Shown in pieces: positions 14,180 through 14,200 of a stretch of 14,200 nucleotides of DNA. Source of the stretch: DATGUN01 sp035301285. GTDB taxonomy: Bacteria > Bacillota > Bacilli > Bacillales > Amphibacillaceae. Positions within the stretch are counted from its first letter, which is position 1. Every line of letters begins with the position of its first letter. A model generated the notes under the pieces. That model was not told the origin of the DNA, searched no databases, and saw nothing but the letters and a program-made list of their open reading frames with translations. The DNA lies in contig DATGUN010000068.1 in assembly GCA_035301285.1 (NCBI GenBank), positions 1 through 14,200 of the forward strand. The letters run 5' to 3'. The translations under genes were made by a program, and so were the position numbers.

Positions 14180-14200
14180 TCCACCTCGAAATCGCGCGAC
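14180..14200 (+). repeat. First unit of a second 21-bp TCGCGCGA-type array, cut by the window edge
   Basis: The unit ACTCCACCTCGAAATCGCG, running into CGAC, matches unit 3055-3075 in the CTCCACCTC block and in the TCGCGC core, in the same orientation. It lies upstream of the sulfatase gene. Only one unit is visible, so array length is unknown. Confidence 0.6.

Overview
The window looks like chromosomal DNA of a halophilic or haloalkaliphilic Bacillaceae-type bacterium (Bacillota). The reasons are AGGAGG-type ribosome binding sites, TTGACA/TATAAT-like promoters, GTG and TTG starts, families typical of that group, and a very Asp/Glu-rich exported binding protein, as is usual in salt-adapted species. 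The genus cannot be fixed from sequence alone.

Region 1 (1-2704, minus strand) holds a Gfo/Idh/MocA oxidoreductase that runs off the left edge, and a ROK-family sugar kinase that has lost the usual ROK zinc site. They are separated by about 540 bp without a gene.

Region 2 (2705-3246) is gene-free. It holds an AT-rich leader upstream of the ROK gene and a tandem array of about twelve 21-bp units built on the palindromic core TCGCGCGA. The same type of unit reappears in the same orientation at the right edge of the window (14180-14200).

Region 3 (3247-9055, minus strand) is the core of the window: a five-gene operon for uptake and phosphorolysis of a beta-galactosyl disaccharide. The gene order is lipoprotein binding protein, MalF-type permease, MalG-type permease, GH112 phosphorylase (lacto-N-biose/galacto-N-biose type) and a 54-residue membrane protein whose start codon overlaps the phosphorylase stop. 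A divergent AraC-family regulator (9448-10302, plus) faces it. The 392-bp divergent intergenic region carries a promoter for each side, a cre-like site, and a pair of 21-bp-spaced AAAGCAA repeats just upstream of the operon -35, as expected for an AraC-type activator site. A partial terminator lies after the binding-protein gene.

Region 4 (10303-12566) appears to be ordinary chromosome: a LOG-family phosphoribohydrolase (minus), a MazG-like pyrophosphohydrolase (plus) and a TIGR01777-type NAD(P) epimerase (plus). A related, degenerate repeat of about 90 bp follows the stop codons of the last two genes.

Region 5 (12567-14200) is a Cys-type sulfatase on the minus strand with no signal peptide.

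Inferred physiology: a short galactosyl-HexNAc disaccharide is bound outside the cell and imported using an ATPase encoded elsewhere. It is then split by phosphate into galactose 1-phosphate and a free amino sugar. The ROK kinase, the oxidoreductase and the sulfatase are plausible accessory steps, but none of them is proven to belong to the pathway. No ATPase, galT/galE or nag genes are present in the window.
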